Assembly: GCA_963793845.1 (NCBI GenBank)
Contig: CAWCBG010000008.1
Location: forward strand, 62,001 to 126,000
Length of the DNA stretch: 64,000 bases
DNA from: CAWCBG01 sp963793845
GTDB taxonomy: Bacteria > Acidobacteriota > Terriglobia > Terriglobales > Acidobacteriaceae
Direction of reading: 5' to 3'
In this document: one piece after another, positions 36,557 through 45,823 of the stretch
Layout of the letters: each line of letters begins with the position of its first letter
Position numbering within the stretch: the stretch's first letter is position 1
The notes under the pieces: generated by a model
Database searches by the model: none
Told to the model about the DNA's origin: nothing
The model's input: the letters and a program-made list of their open reading frames with translations, nothing else
Program-made: the position numbers and the translations under genes

Positions 36557-37588
36557 ATGACAAAACACCTCAGAGAGACCGACGCCTGGAAGAAGATTGT
36601 GCAATCGTTTGCGGGTGTCTCGGTGACAGTTCTGTCCGATTTAGTCGCGGACGAGTTCATCTTTGGCGAGATCGCGCGCGTCTCCCGCGAGGCACCCGTA
36701 CTGATTCTGAAACATCGCGAGCGCACGGTTGTCCCGGGCGGCGGCGGCAACGCCATTATGAATCTTGCCTCGCTGGGAGTGACCGTGCTGCCGGTCGGCG
36801 TAGTAGGGGACGACGAGCCCGGGCACCTCTTACTCGACAGTTTGAAGGAAAAGAAGATTTCGACCAGCGGTATCGAGCGTCTTCGGAATCACACGACCAC
36901 GACTAAAACGCGGATCCTGGCAGGTATGTCACACAATAGCCGCCAGCAGGTGGTTCGGGTGGATCGCGAGCCAGAACCACTCAGCGAGACCCACCCCATC
37001 TTACTCAATTTGATTCGTGATGCCCGCGAGTATGCGACAGCATCCGACGCGTTCCTGATTTCTGACTATGGGTATGGCGCCGCGACACCGCGTCTGCTCA
37101 ATTTCATCAAGTCGAACGGCAGCCTGAAGAACCTGCCGGTCTCGCTGGACTCGCGTTACCGTTTGATGGAGTACGAAGGGGCAACGGCTGCGACTCCTAA
37201 CGAGCCGGAGGTCGAAGAAGCCTTGCACATCAAGGTTGGGAATGATGAGGCGCTATTCTCGGCCGGCGATCGCCTGATGAACGAGATGGGACTGGAGTCG
37301 CTGTTGATTACGCGGGGACGGGACGGGATGGTCGCCTTCGAAAAGGGCGCTGAACCCGTTGCCATTCCGATCTTTGGCTCCGACCAGGTGGTGGACGTAA
37401 CCGGGGCCGGTGACACGGTGATCGCAACCTTCACCGCGGCGCTGGCCGCGGGTGCTGACGCGGTGTCTGCTGCCCGGCTGGCAAATTTTGCAGGCGGCAT
37501 CGTGGTAATGAAGCGAGGCACGGCGACTGTCTCTGGCAAGGAGTTGCTGGCGGCAATCGATCAATATGCGGCGGCAAAATCCTCATGA
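36557..37588 (+). CDS. hldE1: D-glycero-beta-D-manno-heptose-7-phosphate kinase (RfaE1/HldE1-type)
   Basis: A 343-residue PfkB-family sugar kinase. Motifs: G-G-G-G-N-A-I-M-N-L-A near 55-65 (substrate loop), T-P-N-E-P-E-V (about 214-220) and D-V-T-G-A-G-D-T (about 277-284, catalytic Asp). It adds the 1-phosphate to heptose-7-phosphate in ADP-heptose synthesis. The following gene encodes the adenylyltransferase that is fused to this kinase in E. coli HldE; here they are separate but overlap by 4 bases (ATGA). This assigns the sugar specificity better than the fold alone. Confidence 0.9.
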   Translation: MTKHLRETDAWKKIVQSFAGVSVTVLSDLVADEFIFGEIARVSREAPVLILKHRERTVVPGGGGNAIMNLASLGVTVLPVGVVGDDEPGHLLLDSLKEKKISTSGIERLRNHTTTTKTRILAGMSHNSRQQVVRVDREPEPLSETHPILLNLIRDAREYATASDAFLISDYGYGAATPRLLNFIKSNGSLKNLPVSLDSRYRLMEYEGATAATPNEPEVEEALHIKVGNDEALFSAGDRLMNEMGLESLLITRGRDGMVAFEKGAEPVAIPIFGSDQVVDVTGAGDTVIATFTAALAAGADAVSAARLANFAGGIVVMKRGTATVSGKELLAAIDQYAAAKSS

Positions 37589-38088
37589 GTGAGGGTAGAC
37601 ACAAGATTCTAACTCGCGAAGCACTGCGTCGGCGCGTGGCGGAATGGCGCGACGCAGGGGAGCCGGTGATCCTGGCCAACGGCTGTTTCGATCTCCTTCA
37701 CGTCGGACACGTCCGCTATCTCCGGGGAGCGAAGGCGCTTGGTGGCAAGCTGGTCGTGGCGATGAACTCTGACGACGGAGTGCGCAAGCTGAAGGGGCCT
37801 GGGCGGCCCTTGATGCCGGCTGAAGAGCGCGCCGAGATAATCGCTGCGTTGTCCGATGTCGATGCGGTCGTCGTCTTCGACGAACCCGATGTGCGGGCGT
37901 TGATCCGGGAGATACGTCCCGACGTCCAGGCCAAGGGCACGGACTACACTCGCGACACTGTCCCCGAACGCGAGGAAGTGCTGGCTTATGGTGGGCGTGT
38001 CGAAATCGTCGGCGACACCAAGGACCACTCCACCACGAACTTCGTCTCGCAACTCCGATCCTCCGGCAGAGGACTTAAGCAAACTTGA
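37585..38088 (+). CDS. hldE2: D-glycero-beta-D-manno-heptose 1-phosphate adenylyltransferase (RfaE2/HldE2)
   Basis: A 167-residue cytidylyltransferase-fold protein with the nucleotide motif N-G-C-F-D-L-L-H-V-G-H (about 33-43), L-K-G-P-G-R-P-L-M-P and K-G-T-D-Y, plus the end motif K-D-H-S-T-T-N. It makes ADP-heptose from heptose-1-phosphate and ATP. Length equals the C-terminal half of HldE. It overlaps its neighbours at both ends, so the three enzymes are co-translated. Confidence 0.95.
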   Translation: MSEGRHKILTREALRRRVAEWRDAGEPVILANGCFDLLHVGHVRYLRGAKALGGKLVVAMNSDDGVRKLKGPGRPLMPAEERAEIIAALSDVDAVVVFDEPDVRALIREIRPDVQAKGTDYTRDTVPEREEVLAYGGRVEIVGDTKDHSTTNFVSQLRSSGRGLKQT

Positions 38089-39185
38089 TCACGCAGGCGA
38101 CTCCGCAAGCCGGACACTCCATGGCATCCGCCGCCCGCATTCTGGTTGTCCGCCTCAGTGCGATGGGCGACATCATCCACGGCATGCCGGCGATTGCTGC
38201 CTTGCGTCGCGCCTGGCCCAGCGTTGAGGTAGGGTGGCTGATCGAGGAGCGCTGGGCAGAGTTGCTGTGCGTGCGGGGGGAACCTCGCGGTGCAGTCCTG
38301 TCGGAATCGAAACCGCTGGTCGACCGGGTGCATGCTGCCAATTTCTCCGCCTGGCGTAAGGCCTTGCTCTCAGGCGCTTCCTGGCGGGAGATGCGGGCCT
38401 GTCTGCATGAAGTTAGAAGTCGGCGCTACGATGTGGTGCTCGACCTGCAAGGCGCCGTTCGGTCGGCTGGGGCGGCGCGATTAAGCGGAGCCAAGGTGCG
38501 GATCGGCTCTTCGCAACCGCGCGAAGCTCCGGCGGCCATGCTCTACACTCGTTCTGTGGAGCCGACGGGAAAACACGTAGTCGAACAGGCGCTCTCGCTG
38601 GCATCGGCGCTCACGGGGGAAGAGCTGCCTTACGTCGATCCCCCATTCCCGCGGGACGTCACCGCAGAAGCCTGGGCTGAAGTTGTATGTACGAGGGCCG
38701 GCGGAAAGCCCATCGCCATCGTCAATCCCGGCGCCGGATGGGGAGCGAAATGCTGGGCGACGGAGTCATTTGGGGCAGTTTCGCGGGCGTTGACCGACCG
38801 CGGAATGGCGGTGCTGGTCAATCATGGACCAGGTGAGGAGGCACTGGCGGAGGAAGTACACGTGGCCAGTGGAGGAACAGCACAACCCGTGAAACCTTCT
38901 GTGGGAGAACTGATTGCTCTCACCCGGCGAGCCAGCTTGTTCGTCGGCGGAGACACTGGTCCCATGCACCTTGCGGCGGCGCTGCGCGTGCCAGTGGTTG
39001 CCCTGTTCGGCCCAACCAACCCCGAGCGCAACGGACCGTTCGCCACGCATAGTGTGGTGCTGCGGAACCCCGAGAGCGTGCATAACACCAGGCACACCGA
39101 CCGGCCTGACGTTGGATTGCTCGCGATTTCGCCGCAAGGGGTCATTGAGGCCGCTGACGAGCTGCTGAGGGTACGGAGTGTCTGA
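38085..39185 (+). CDS. waaC: LPS heptosyltransferase (glycosyltransferase family 9)
   Basis: About 366 residues with R-L-S-A-M-G-D-I-I-H-G-M-P near 24-36, the GT9 first motif, and the second nucleotide-sugar motif G-G-D-T-G-P-M-H-L-A-A-A with F-G-P-T-N-P-E-R near the C-terminus. It moves heptose from ADP-heptose to the Kdo of the inner core. The start is uncertain: TTG 38085 overlaps the hldE2 stop (TTGA) with AGAGGA about 13 bases upstream; ATG 38121 is also possible and closer to the first motif. WaaC (heptosyltransferase I) is preferred over WaaF because of the H-G-M-P pattern and the single copy here. Confidence 0.88.
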   Translation: MITQATPQAGHSMASAARILVVRLSAMGDIIHGMPAIAALRRAWPSVEVGWLIEERWAELLCVRGEPRGAVLSESKPLVDRVHAANFSAWRKALLSGASWREMRACLHEVRSRRYDVVLDLQGAVRSAGAARLSGAKVRIGSSQPREAPAAMLYTRSVEPTGKHVVEQALSLASALTGEELPYVDPPFPRDVTAEAWAEVVCTRAGGKPIAIVNPGAGWGAKCWATESFGAVSRALTDRGMAVLVNHGPGEEALAEEVHVASGGTAQPVKPSVGELIALTRRASLFVGGDTGPMHLAAALRVPVVALFGPTNPERNGPFATHSVVLRNPESVHNTRHTDRPDVGLLAISPQGVIEAADELLRVRSV

Positions 39186-39762
39186 GTCGCCGACATCCTC
39201 CGCACAGCCCGCGGTAACGTGGAGCCGAATCGCCCGTCGAATCAGAGTACCGCTCGGGTTTATCTTTGCGGGGTTTTATCTTTGGCGGGCTGAGCCGAGT
39301 TGGCGGTCTCTGAGCGTCGGAGCACTCATTGCGTTGGCTGGAATTTTTCTGCGTGCCATGGCCTCAGGGCAGATAAAGAAGAACATGGAACTGACCTGCA
39401 CCGGGCCGTATGCCTATGTGCGTAACCCGCTCTACCTTGGATCGATCATTATCGCCGTGGGATTCGTAATAGCAGCGCGCGACCTTTGGATTGCGGTTGC
39501 GCTAGTTCTGTTGTTTGCTCTGATCTATGTGCCGGTGATCCGGGGTGAAGAACGGTTTCTGCGCACGCAATTTCCGGATTACAACGACTACGCGAAGCAG
39601 GTGCCGCGGATCGTGCCGCGGACACTCTGGTTCAGCCAACTCTCGAGGGGCTTCTCCGGCGCGTTATACTGGCGGCATCGCGAGTACAACGCTTTGCTGG
39701 GGACCGGTGCAATGCTGGCTGCCCTGGCAGCCAAGATCCTCTGGTCACTCAGGACAACGTGA
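39178..39762 (+). CDS. Isoprenylcysteine carboxyl methyltransferase-like membrane protein
   Basis: A 194-residue protein with about four hydrophobic helices and the ICMT/PEMT motif: C-T-G-P-Y-A-Y-V-R-N-P-L-Y-L-G-S near 76-91, and a C-terminal E-E-R-F-L-R-T-Q-F-P-D-Y. Such enzymes use SAM to methylate lipid-borne or small substrates in the membrane. GTG 39178 overlaps the previous stop by 8 bases. In bacteria relatives often work beside type III PKSs, but here the gene lies in the LPS operon, 30 kb away from the PKS; the substrate is unknown. Confidence 0.8.
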   Translation: MSESPTSSAQPAVTWSRIARRIRVPLGFIFAGFYLWRAEPSWRSLSVGALIALAGIFLRAMASGQIKKNMELTCTGPYAYVRNPLYLGSIIIAVGFVIAARDLWIAVALVLLFALIYVPVIRGEERFLRTQFPDYNDYAKQVPRIVPRTLWFSQLSRGFSGALYWRHREYNALLGTGAMLAALAAKILWSLRTT

Positions 39763-40625
39763 TTCTTCGTCAACGCTGCCTTGCCGTACTCGCAGTCGCG
39801 GTGCTCGGCCTCACAGTTCCGGCCTTTCATGGTCAGTCTGTTGCTCGCGCGCAGGCTACGCATGCGTCCGCGCCAAATTCGAACCAACCAGGCGCCAGGA
39901 TCGGCGCGGCGTCCCATATTCAGCCACTGCGGAAGGGCTTCGAATTCCCCAACGCTCAGACATTGAATTATGAAGCTGAATGGCGCTACTTCACCGCGGG
40001 TACAGCAACACTGCGGATTGAACACGCCGGACAACAGGAGCACGTCGCAGCAACCGCGGACTCCACCGGAGCCGTTGCTCTGCTGTATCGTGTCGCTGAC
40101 CGTTTCAACTCTTACTTCGACGCAAACACTCTCTGCTCCACCAAGCTGATTAAGCATACGGAAGAGGGGTCCCACCGCCGGGACACGGTGATTACCTTCG
40201 ATTATGGCCGGGGCAAGTCGGTGTTGGACGAGCGGAATCTGAAAGACAACAAGACCAAGCGGGTGGAGAATGACATTCCGGGGTGCATTACCGATGTAGT
40301 TTCAGGCATTTTCTATGTTGCGAGCCTGCCACTTTATCCCGATGCGACATACATTTTTCCGATCAATGATGGCGGCAAGACCGTCAATATCCAGGCTCAT
40401 GTAGAAGGTAAAGAGCAGATCAAAACTCCGGCGGGGACCTTCCAAACGATTCGCGTGGGCCCGGAAGGCGACTATGGAGCGCTCAAGAACCGGGGACGCA
40501 TTCAGATCTGGTACAGCGACGACGCTCAACACCTTCCGATCCAGATCAGGTCGAAGCTCTTCTGGGGGACCCTCACGGTCTATCTGACGCGCATCGACAA
40601 GGCCGAAGCCTCGCAAAGTCACTGA
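39759..40625 (+). CDS. DUF3108 periplasmic protein
   Basis: A 288-residue protein with a signal peptide (about 1-28, ending near A-F-H-G-Q-S), then a DUF3108 domain: L-N-Y-E-A-E-W-R-Y, the middle F-D-Y-G-R-G-K, and D-G-G-K-T-V-N-I-Q-A-H-V-E-G-K-E-Q-I-K-T-P-A-G, ending R-G-R-I-Q-I-W-Y-S-D-D. DUF3108 proteins are beta-rich and often lie near envelope genes; no activity is proven. GTG 39759 overlaps the preceding stop as GTGA, so it is the last gene of the operon. Its end overlaps the convergent gene by 7 bases. Confidence 0.85.
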   Translation: MILRQRCLAVLAVAVLGLTVPAFHGQSVARAQATHASAPNSNQPGARIGAASHIQPLRKGFEFPNAQTLNYEAEWRYFTAGTATLRIEHAGQQEHVAATADSTGAVALLYRVADRFNSYFDANTLCSTKLIKHTEEGSHRRDTVITFDYGRGKSVLDERNLKDNKTKRVENDIPGCITDVVSGIFYVASLPLYPDATYIFPINDGGKTVNIQAHVEGKEQIKTPAGTFQTIRVGPEGDYGALKNRGRIQIWYSDDAQHLPIQIRSKLFWGTLTVYLTRIDKAEASQSH

Positions 40626-40918
40626 ATGCGAAAGCGCTCGGCCATTAACCGCTGCAGCCTGGGCTTGTAGAGAATATCGTAAGCAAATTCTTTGTCGGGG
40701 AACATCGCCAGCGCGGCGCGCTTGGTGTTGGCCACCAATTCGGCCGCCTCCTCCACGGTCAGGTCCTCATCCTGGGCGATGACTGACATCACCATGTTCA
40801 TCATGATCTGCAACCGGCGCAGCTTGCGGCGCTCTTCCTCTAATTCCTCTTGATTGCTGCCCGAAGTGTGCGGTCTGCGTGCCTCGTCGCGCTCTGATAA
40901 CCCCATAGGTTTCCTCAA
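40619..40918 (-). CDS. Small conserved helical protein
   Basis: A 99-residue soluble protein. The N-terminal third is charged and likely disordered (E-E-L-E-E-E-R-R-K-L-R-R); the rest is helical with M-M-N-M-V-M-S-V-I-A-Q-D-E-D-L-T-V-E-E-A and a Y-K-P-R-L-Q-R-L end. It looks like a phylum-specific small protein with a weak coiled-coil; I cannot assign a function. ATG 40906 (M-G-L-S-E-R) is an alternative start. Convergent to the DUF3108 gene. Confidence 0.65.
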   Translation of the reverse strand: MRKPMGLSERDEARRPHTSGSNQEELEEERRKLRRLQIMMNMVMSVIAQDEDLTVEEAAELVANTKRAALAMFPDKEFAYDILYKPRLQRLMAERFRIQ

Positions 40919-41191
40919 GAAAACCGGCTCTTCCGCGGGACCAGCCGAATCATCGTTGTTGTTCGGCTCTTTTCGTTACAATTTGGATGTAAGTTGCCAT
41001 CCCGTCGTCGCGCACGATTGTTGGGCGGCATCATACACCGGACAGGCGTCGATAAAATATTCTTTAACTGGGATTATTGGGCAGGTATCGAGCGTTACAC
41101 TCTGGCCTAGTCTTCCGAAACCGCAGCCGCAAACCATCTTCTTGCGAAGGAACATGGCACTACCCTTCGCTTCGAACTCACTGGAGGAGTT

Positions 41192-41485
41192 ATGGCCGAC
41201 ACGGCCCAATCAAACGATCAGCTGGTAAAGGTTTTCGATACGGAGCAAGAGTCCGAGGCGATGGTGGTACGCGGGTTACTGGAGTCGGCGGGTATCGAGT
41301 GCATGATCGAGAATATCGACGCGCCCCAGGATGTGCTGCCCGGAGTGGGCGGCGTGGTCGTTCTGGTGCGGCAGGATCAGGCCGAAAGTGCTTTGGAATT
41401 GATCGAGGATTCGCGGAAGGCCGCAGCGCAAACAGATGAAGGGTTAAACGACGAGTCGGCGCCGGTCAGCGAGGAACCGGTGTAG
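41192..41485 (+). CDS. DUF2007-like small protein
   Basis: A 97-residue protein with a DUF2007 (putative signal-transducing) domain: L-V-K-V-F-D-T-E-Q-E-S-E-A, then L-L-E-S-A-G-I-E-C, and V-V-V-L-V-R-Q-D-Q-A-E-S-A. The fold is ferredoxin-like and thought to bind ligands or partners. GGAGG lies five or six bases before ATG 41192. Its end overlaps convergent comEC by 20 bases. Upstream, about 270 bases (40919-41191) hold no other gene that I can see. Confidence 0.75.
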   Translation: MADTAQSNDQLVKVFDTEQESEAMVVRGLLESAGIECMIENIDAPQDVLPGVGGVVVLVRQDQAESALELIEDSRKAAAQTDEGLNDESAPVSEEPV

Positions 41486-44108
41486 CGCTAACGGTTTTGC
41501 CATCGAGCCAGAACGACACTGCACCAGTAAGGTCGGTGCGATAAGTTCGGATCCGCGACACCGCGTAGCGCTGCATGACGTCCGGCCGGGGATGATGGAA
41601 TGAGTTGTAAAAGCCCACCGACACCACGGCAAAACGTGGCTTCACCGCATCCAGGAACTCGGGTGTGCTGGAGGTAGCGCTGCCGTGGTGACCGACTTTC
41701 AGCAGATCTGCCTGTGGAGCTTCGTCCTGCAGGAGCCTTTCGATGCGCTTGTGCGAATCACCCACCAGCAGGGCGGAAGTGTTGCCGTACTGCATGTGCA
41801 GAACCATGGATTCGTCATCTTGGGCCGGATCACCCGGCACCAGCCCCGGCTGCGGATTCAGCACCCGGACGTGCACTCCCCCGAAGTCGAAAACATCCCC
41901 CGCTGCATGTGGCCTGGGAGCGACTTCATATGCCGCCGCTTCCTGCCGCAGCTCGGTGAATCCGGCAGCAGGAGAGTCGACGCCATACCAGAGTTCCCGC
42001 GGCCGGAAGTTTGCGATCACGCTGCGCATGCCGCCCATATGATCGGAGTGTGCATGTGAGATGGCGACAGCATCCAGGCGGCGAATTCCCCGCGACCAAA
42101 GATAGTTTGAGACCACTTCCTCGCCAACATCGAAATCGGAGCGTGAGTTTCCCGGCACGCCACCGGCATCCAGCAAGAGAGTCTTCCCTTCTGGAGTGAT
42201 GAGCAGCAGGGAGTCGCCCTGGCCGACGTCGATTGCTGTGACCTCGAATACGCCGGGATGCCAGAGGGGATGCGGGGGAACCGCCGCAATCCAGAGCGCT
42301 GAGGCAAGCAATGAGGTGATGCCGAATCCCGCCAAAAGGGCTTTTTGCCGGACCAGCAATAGGGCGAGGGCAAACGCAGCGGCAGCCATACAGCACGAGA
42401 TCAGCGATGGGGTGGGAACCCGTACGTCGGAGACACGGAAATGTCCAATGATCCTGATCGCTCCAGTCAACAGGTTGAGCGCGAACGATGCTACTAGCGC
42501 GGGAAGAAACGCGAACCAGGAAGAAATATACGATGCGGCGACTGCCAGAACAGCAGCCGGCATCAAAACCCCGGCCATAGGAATCACGAGCGTGTTGGCG
42601 GGTAACGACATGGTGGTGGCACGATGGAAGTACCAGGCCATCGGCAGAGCCAGCGCCAGTTCGATCATGGTCGAGACAAACAGCAGCTCGGCGGCTGCGA
42701 GAACAAATCTCACCGTATTCACAATCAAGAAATTGGAGATTCGCCGCCCGACAATGCTGTCGAGTTGCCGCCGAATCAGCTTAAGGTCGGAGCGGAATTG
42801 CGCGGCACGTGTTGCCAGGGAGAAGTCGTAGGCCGGCGAGTCGAGATGCTTCAGTGACGTCTGCAATGGATAGAGCGTGCGCCTCAGCAGGGGGACCGCA
42901 ATCCCTGCAACGGCGATCACCGACAGAAAGGTCAGCTGAAAACTGGCTTCAAACAGAGTACGGGGGTTGACCAGCAGAATGCCGAGTGCCGCGATCCCAA
43001 GGGCGTTCAGCCCAGCGCGATCGCGAAACAGCAATCGGGTGAGCAGGTAGAGGTTCAGGGTTATCGTGGCGCGCACGATAGGCGGTCCCAGATCCGCCAG
43101 GAAGGCGTAGCCGCAGGAAAGCAGGATGGTGAGAACTGTCGCCCACGTGTCGCCGAAGGGCAGCTTGCGCAGTGTCCAGAAGACTACGAAGGCCAATATC
43201 CCAACGTTAATTCCCGAGACCACGAGGATGTGGTAAGTTCCGGTGCGCTGGAAGTTAGTCTTGAGATCGCGGGCAAAGAATGCGCGCCCGCCTATCAGCA
43301 TGGCCTGCATCAGCGCGCCCGGCTCGCCCGGCCACAGCTGCAAGATGCGCGCCATCACACTGCGCCGTGCCGCACTTCGCCAAGCGCCGATGCGCGAACC
43401 TGCGAATCCAGGCAGCAGTTCCACGTCCCCGGCATGGACCGAACCGGTGAGGCGAATGCCTTGGCCCATGAGATAGGCCACTGTGTCGACCGAGCCCGGA
43501 TTGCCATAGTTTCGCGGCATCCGCAACTTGGCGGGAAATTGCAGCCGCTCCCCATACGTGTACGCCCGAAGCGGTGACTGCGCACCAGCCTCGCTCGCTG
43601 TCTCTTCCTCGGACTGCTTGCTGTAGATCGTCAGGCGAAGTCCCACTGGCGTTGTCAGGACATGGTCGCCGACCTGAAGGCGCTCGGTCTCCACGTCGAC
43701 GGACTCCTGCTTGCCGCCGTAGTTGCCCTCGCGAATCAGCCCTTCGCGAGTGACATGTGCGGTAACCGTAACCTCGCCTTCTCCGTTTGCGAAAGCGTGT
43801 AAATCAGGTAGTACGACCTGAGCTGAGTCATATACCTGGAGATAGAAGCCGCCCAGGGGGATCAGTGCAAGTAAAGCGAGGATGAAAGCAAGGTGGGAGG
43901 ATCGTCGATAGAGAAACATTGCACCGATGGCTGTAACGAGAAAAATTGCCAGCCAGGCTTGCGGTGAGCGCCAGAGGTAGTTGGCTGAGACGATTCCGGC
44001 GGCAAGAGCGAGCGCTGCGAGGAAGACAGGCTCTTGCCCGCCGCAGTACAGCCGTCGAGATGAGGGCGCGGTCGGAGCCGCGCCATTTAAGGGGGAGGTT
44101 GAGATCAC
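41466..44108 (-). CDS. comEC: ComEC/Rec2 family DNA-uptake channel
   Basis: An 880-residue competence protein: N-terminal DUF4131 part with about three helices, a central competence membrane domain with about ten helices (with H-I-L-V-V-S-G-I-N-V-G near 300), and a C-terminal metallo-beta-lactamase-like domain (V-G-Q-G-D-S-L-L, S-H-A-H-S-D-H-M-G-G, K-V-G-H-H-G-S). ComEC moves single-stranded DNA into the cytoplasm during natural transformation; the MBL domain may degrade the other strand. Starts at ATG 44108, 6 bases after the YciI gene stop, so these are co-transcribed. Confidence 0.95.
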   Translation of the reverse strand: MISTSPLNGAAPTAPSSRRLYCGGQEPVFLAALALAAGIVSANYLWRSPQAWLAIFLVTAIGAMFLYRRSSHLAFILALLALIPLGGFYLQVYDSAQVVLPDLHAFANGEGEVTVTAHVTREGLIREGNYGGKQESVDVETERLQVGDHVLTTPVGLRLTIYSKQSEEETASEAGAQSPLRAYTYGERLQFPAKLRMPRNYGNPGSVDTVAYLMGQGIRLTGSVHAGDVELLPGFAGSRIGAWRSAARRSVMARILQLWPGEPGALMQAMLIGGRAFFARDLKTNFQRTGTYHILVVSGINVGILAFVVFWTLRKLPFGDTWATVLTILLSCGYAFLADLGPPIVRATITLNLYLLTRLLFRDRAGLNALGIAALGILLVNPRTLFEASFQLTFLSVIAVAGIAVPLLRRTLYPLQTSLKHLDSPAYDFSLATRAAQFRSDLKLIRRQLDSIVGRRISNFLIVNTVRFVLAAAELLFVSTMIELALALPMAWYFHRATTMSLPANTLVIPMAGVLMPAAVLAVAASYISSWFAFLPALVASFALNLLTGAIRIIGHFRVSDVRVPTPSLISCCMAAAAFALALLLVRQKALLAGFGITSLLASALWIAAVPPHPLWHPGVFEVTAIDVGQGDSLLLITPEGKTLLLDAGGVPGNSRSDFDVGEEVVSNYLWSRGIRRLDAVAISHAHSDHMGGMRSVIANFRPRELWYGVDSPAAGFTELRQEAAAYEVAPRPHAAGDVFDFGGVHVRVLNPQPGLVPGDPAQDDESMVLHMQYGNTSALLVGDSHKRIERLLQDEAPQADLLKVGHHGSATSSTPEFLDAVKPRFAVVSVGFYNSFHHPRPDVMQRYAVSRIRTYRTDLTGAVSFWLDGKTVSATPVPR

Positions 44109-44114
44109 GGCCGC

Positions 44115-44408
44115 TTACAAGCGGTCCAGTTCCTCTACGCCGATCGTCGGGGCCCAGGGCCACAGTTCATATTGCGCGAGTCCGAACCGCGTGAATGGAT
44201 CGTTGTCGCGGATACTGTCGAGCGTCGCCTGAGTTTCGTCGTCCGGAACACGCAAAAGAAGCGCACCGCCGCTGCGCGGCACAATCGGGCCGGAGGCGAT
44301 CAGCAGGCCTTCCTGCTTCAGGCCCTGCAGATAGGCGCGATGCGAGTCAATGTGCTTCAGAACTTCTTCCAGCGGTTTGCGATAGCGAAGGATGGCGAGC
44401 GCGTACAT
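44115..44408 (-). CDS. YciI-family protein
   Basis: A 97-residue YCII-related domain, with Y-A-L-A-I-L-R-Y, H-I-D-S-H-R-A-Y-L-Q-G-L (the typical His/Asp helix), L-L-I-A-S-G-P and D-N-D-P-F near the end. Related domains form dimers with a small pocket and can act as hydrolases or dehalogenases. ATG 44408 has GGAGG five bases upstream; an upstream ATG (44435) has no such site. It lies between rlmD and comEC. Confidence 0.88.
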   Translation of the reverse strand: MYALAILRYRKPLEEVLKHIDSHRAYLQGLKQEGLLIASGPIVPRSGGALLLRVPDDETQATLDSIRDNDPFTRFGLAQYELWPWAPTIGVEELDRL

Positions 44409-44435
44409 AAGCACCTCCGGGGAGTCAGACGGCAA

Positions 44436-45761
44436 TCAGCGCACCAGATGCAACACCGTCTCCATATGGAAGGTTTGCGGAAACAGATCGACAAGGTGCG
44501 CCTGCTCCACCCGAAAGCCGCATTTTAGCAGTACCTGCAGGTCGCGCGACAGGGTTGCCGGATCACAGGAGACGTAGATCACACGTGGGACGGACATGCG
44601 TCCTAGCGCAGCAGCGGTTCTTTCCCCTAGGCCGGCGCGCGGCGGGTCAACCACTACCAGGTCGAAGCTGTTCTTCGCAGCCCTATGATCGGTAAAGAAA
44701 CTCTCGGTACTCGCAGGAATGGGTAGCACGTTCGCGGGAGCGTTGAGGCGCAGGTCGGCGAAGGAATTCGGCGAGGCCTCCACGGCGACCACGTCGTCGA
44801 AGCTCTGCGCCAGAGGAAGGGTGAAGAGTCCGGCGCCGGCGTAGAGATCGAGCGCCGCCCGGCCTGTCTGGCCCGCTGTCACGATCTTGGCGAGTTCCTC
44901 GACCATGAAACGGTTGGTCTGAAAGAACGATCCCCCGCTCACTCGATAGCGATGCCCCATTGCCTGGTACACCAGCGAGTCAGAACCAAAGGACTGCGAG
45001 GTTTCGACATGCACTGACGAGAGGGGCGCACGTTGCCTGGACTCATCCTCGATTGGCGACGTGGCAAACACGACGACACCCACTGCCTGAGGCAGTGCCT
45101 CGCGCAGCGCCGTTGCAAACGGCTCGAATTCTTTGGCACTGCTGTTGGTGCGGACGTAAGCTTCCACCAGAAGCTGCGTGTCATCGTGATTGGCGAAAAA
45201 CTGCAAGCCGTGCAGCGTCTGCGGAGCTGACTTCGCGCGTCCGAGTTTCCACACTGCCGCGATGGCCCGGTTGATCAGCGGAGAGCTGATAGGGCAGCTC
45301 TCTACCGGCATCAATTCGTGCGAGCCGTGACGGAAGTAGCCCAGCGCGAAGTCGGGCGCATGCTGGACGCGCATGCGGGTTCGGTTGCGGTAATTCCAAG
45401 GCTCTGACGGGTGGACCTGAATCTCTTGCTCCAACTCCAGCTTGGCGGTACGGCGCACCGTTTCGCGCAGAATTTCGGTCTTGAACTTGAGCTGGGCCGG
45501 ATACCGCGCGTGTTGATAATGACAGCCCCCGCAGCGGCCAAAATAAGGACACTGGGGCTCGACCCGCTCAGCCGCCGGCGTGAGGATCCTGTCCAGCCGG
45601 GCGCGAGCAAATCCCGATCGGCTCTCGATGACCGACGCCTCAACCTGTTCACCGGGCAGAACGAAGGGCACGAATACCGCTTTGCCACGGCCCTTGGCAT
45701 CGGCGGGCATGCGGGCCAACCCGTCCCCGCCGTAGACCATTTTCTCGATCTCGAATTGCAA
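44436..45761 (-). CDS. rlmD: 23S rRNA (uracil-5-)-methyltransferase RlmD/TrmA family
   Basis: A 441-residue SAM-dependent RNA methyltransferase. An N-terminal TRAM-like domain (about 1-60), then a 4Fe-4S site (C-P-Y-F-G-R-C-G-G-C and later E-S-C-P), then the catalytic domain with D-L-Y-A-G-A-G-L-F, V-V-V-D-P-P-R-A-G-L and the catalytic Cys in V-S-C-D-P-A-T-L-S-R. These features match RlmD, which methylates U1939; RlmC or TrmA specificity cannot be excluded. Confidence 0.92.
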   Translation of the reverse strand: MQFEIEKMVYGGDGLARMPADAKGRGKAVFVPFVLPGEQVEASVIESRSGFARARLDRILTPAAERVEPQCPYFGRCGGCHYQHARYPAQLKFKTEILRETVRRTAKLELEQEIQVHPSEPWNYRNRTRMRVQHAPDFALGYFRHGSHELMPVESCPISSPLINRAIAAVWKLGRAKSAPQTLHGLQFFANHDDTQLLVEAYVRTNSSAKEFEPFATALREALPQAVGVVVFATSPIEDESRQRAPLSSVHVETSQSFGSDSLVYQAMGHRYRVSGGSFFQTNRFMVEELAKIVTAGQTGRAALDLYAGAGLFTLPLAQSFDDVVAVEASPNSFADLRLNAPANVLPIPASTESFFTDHRAAKNSFDLVVVDPPRAGLGERTAAALGRMSVPRVIYVSCDPATLSRDLQVLLKCGFRVEQAHLVDLFPQTFHMETVLHLVR

Positions 45762-45823
45762 GGGTGTTCCTTTTTTCCCATAACGTGGGACTAGCCCACA
45801 GGCACAGCCAAAACAGAACTTGA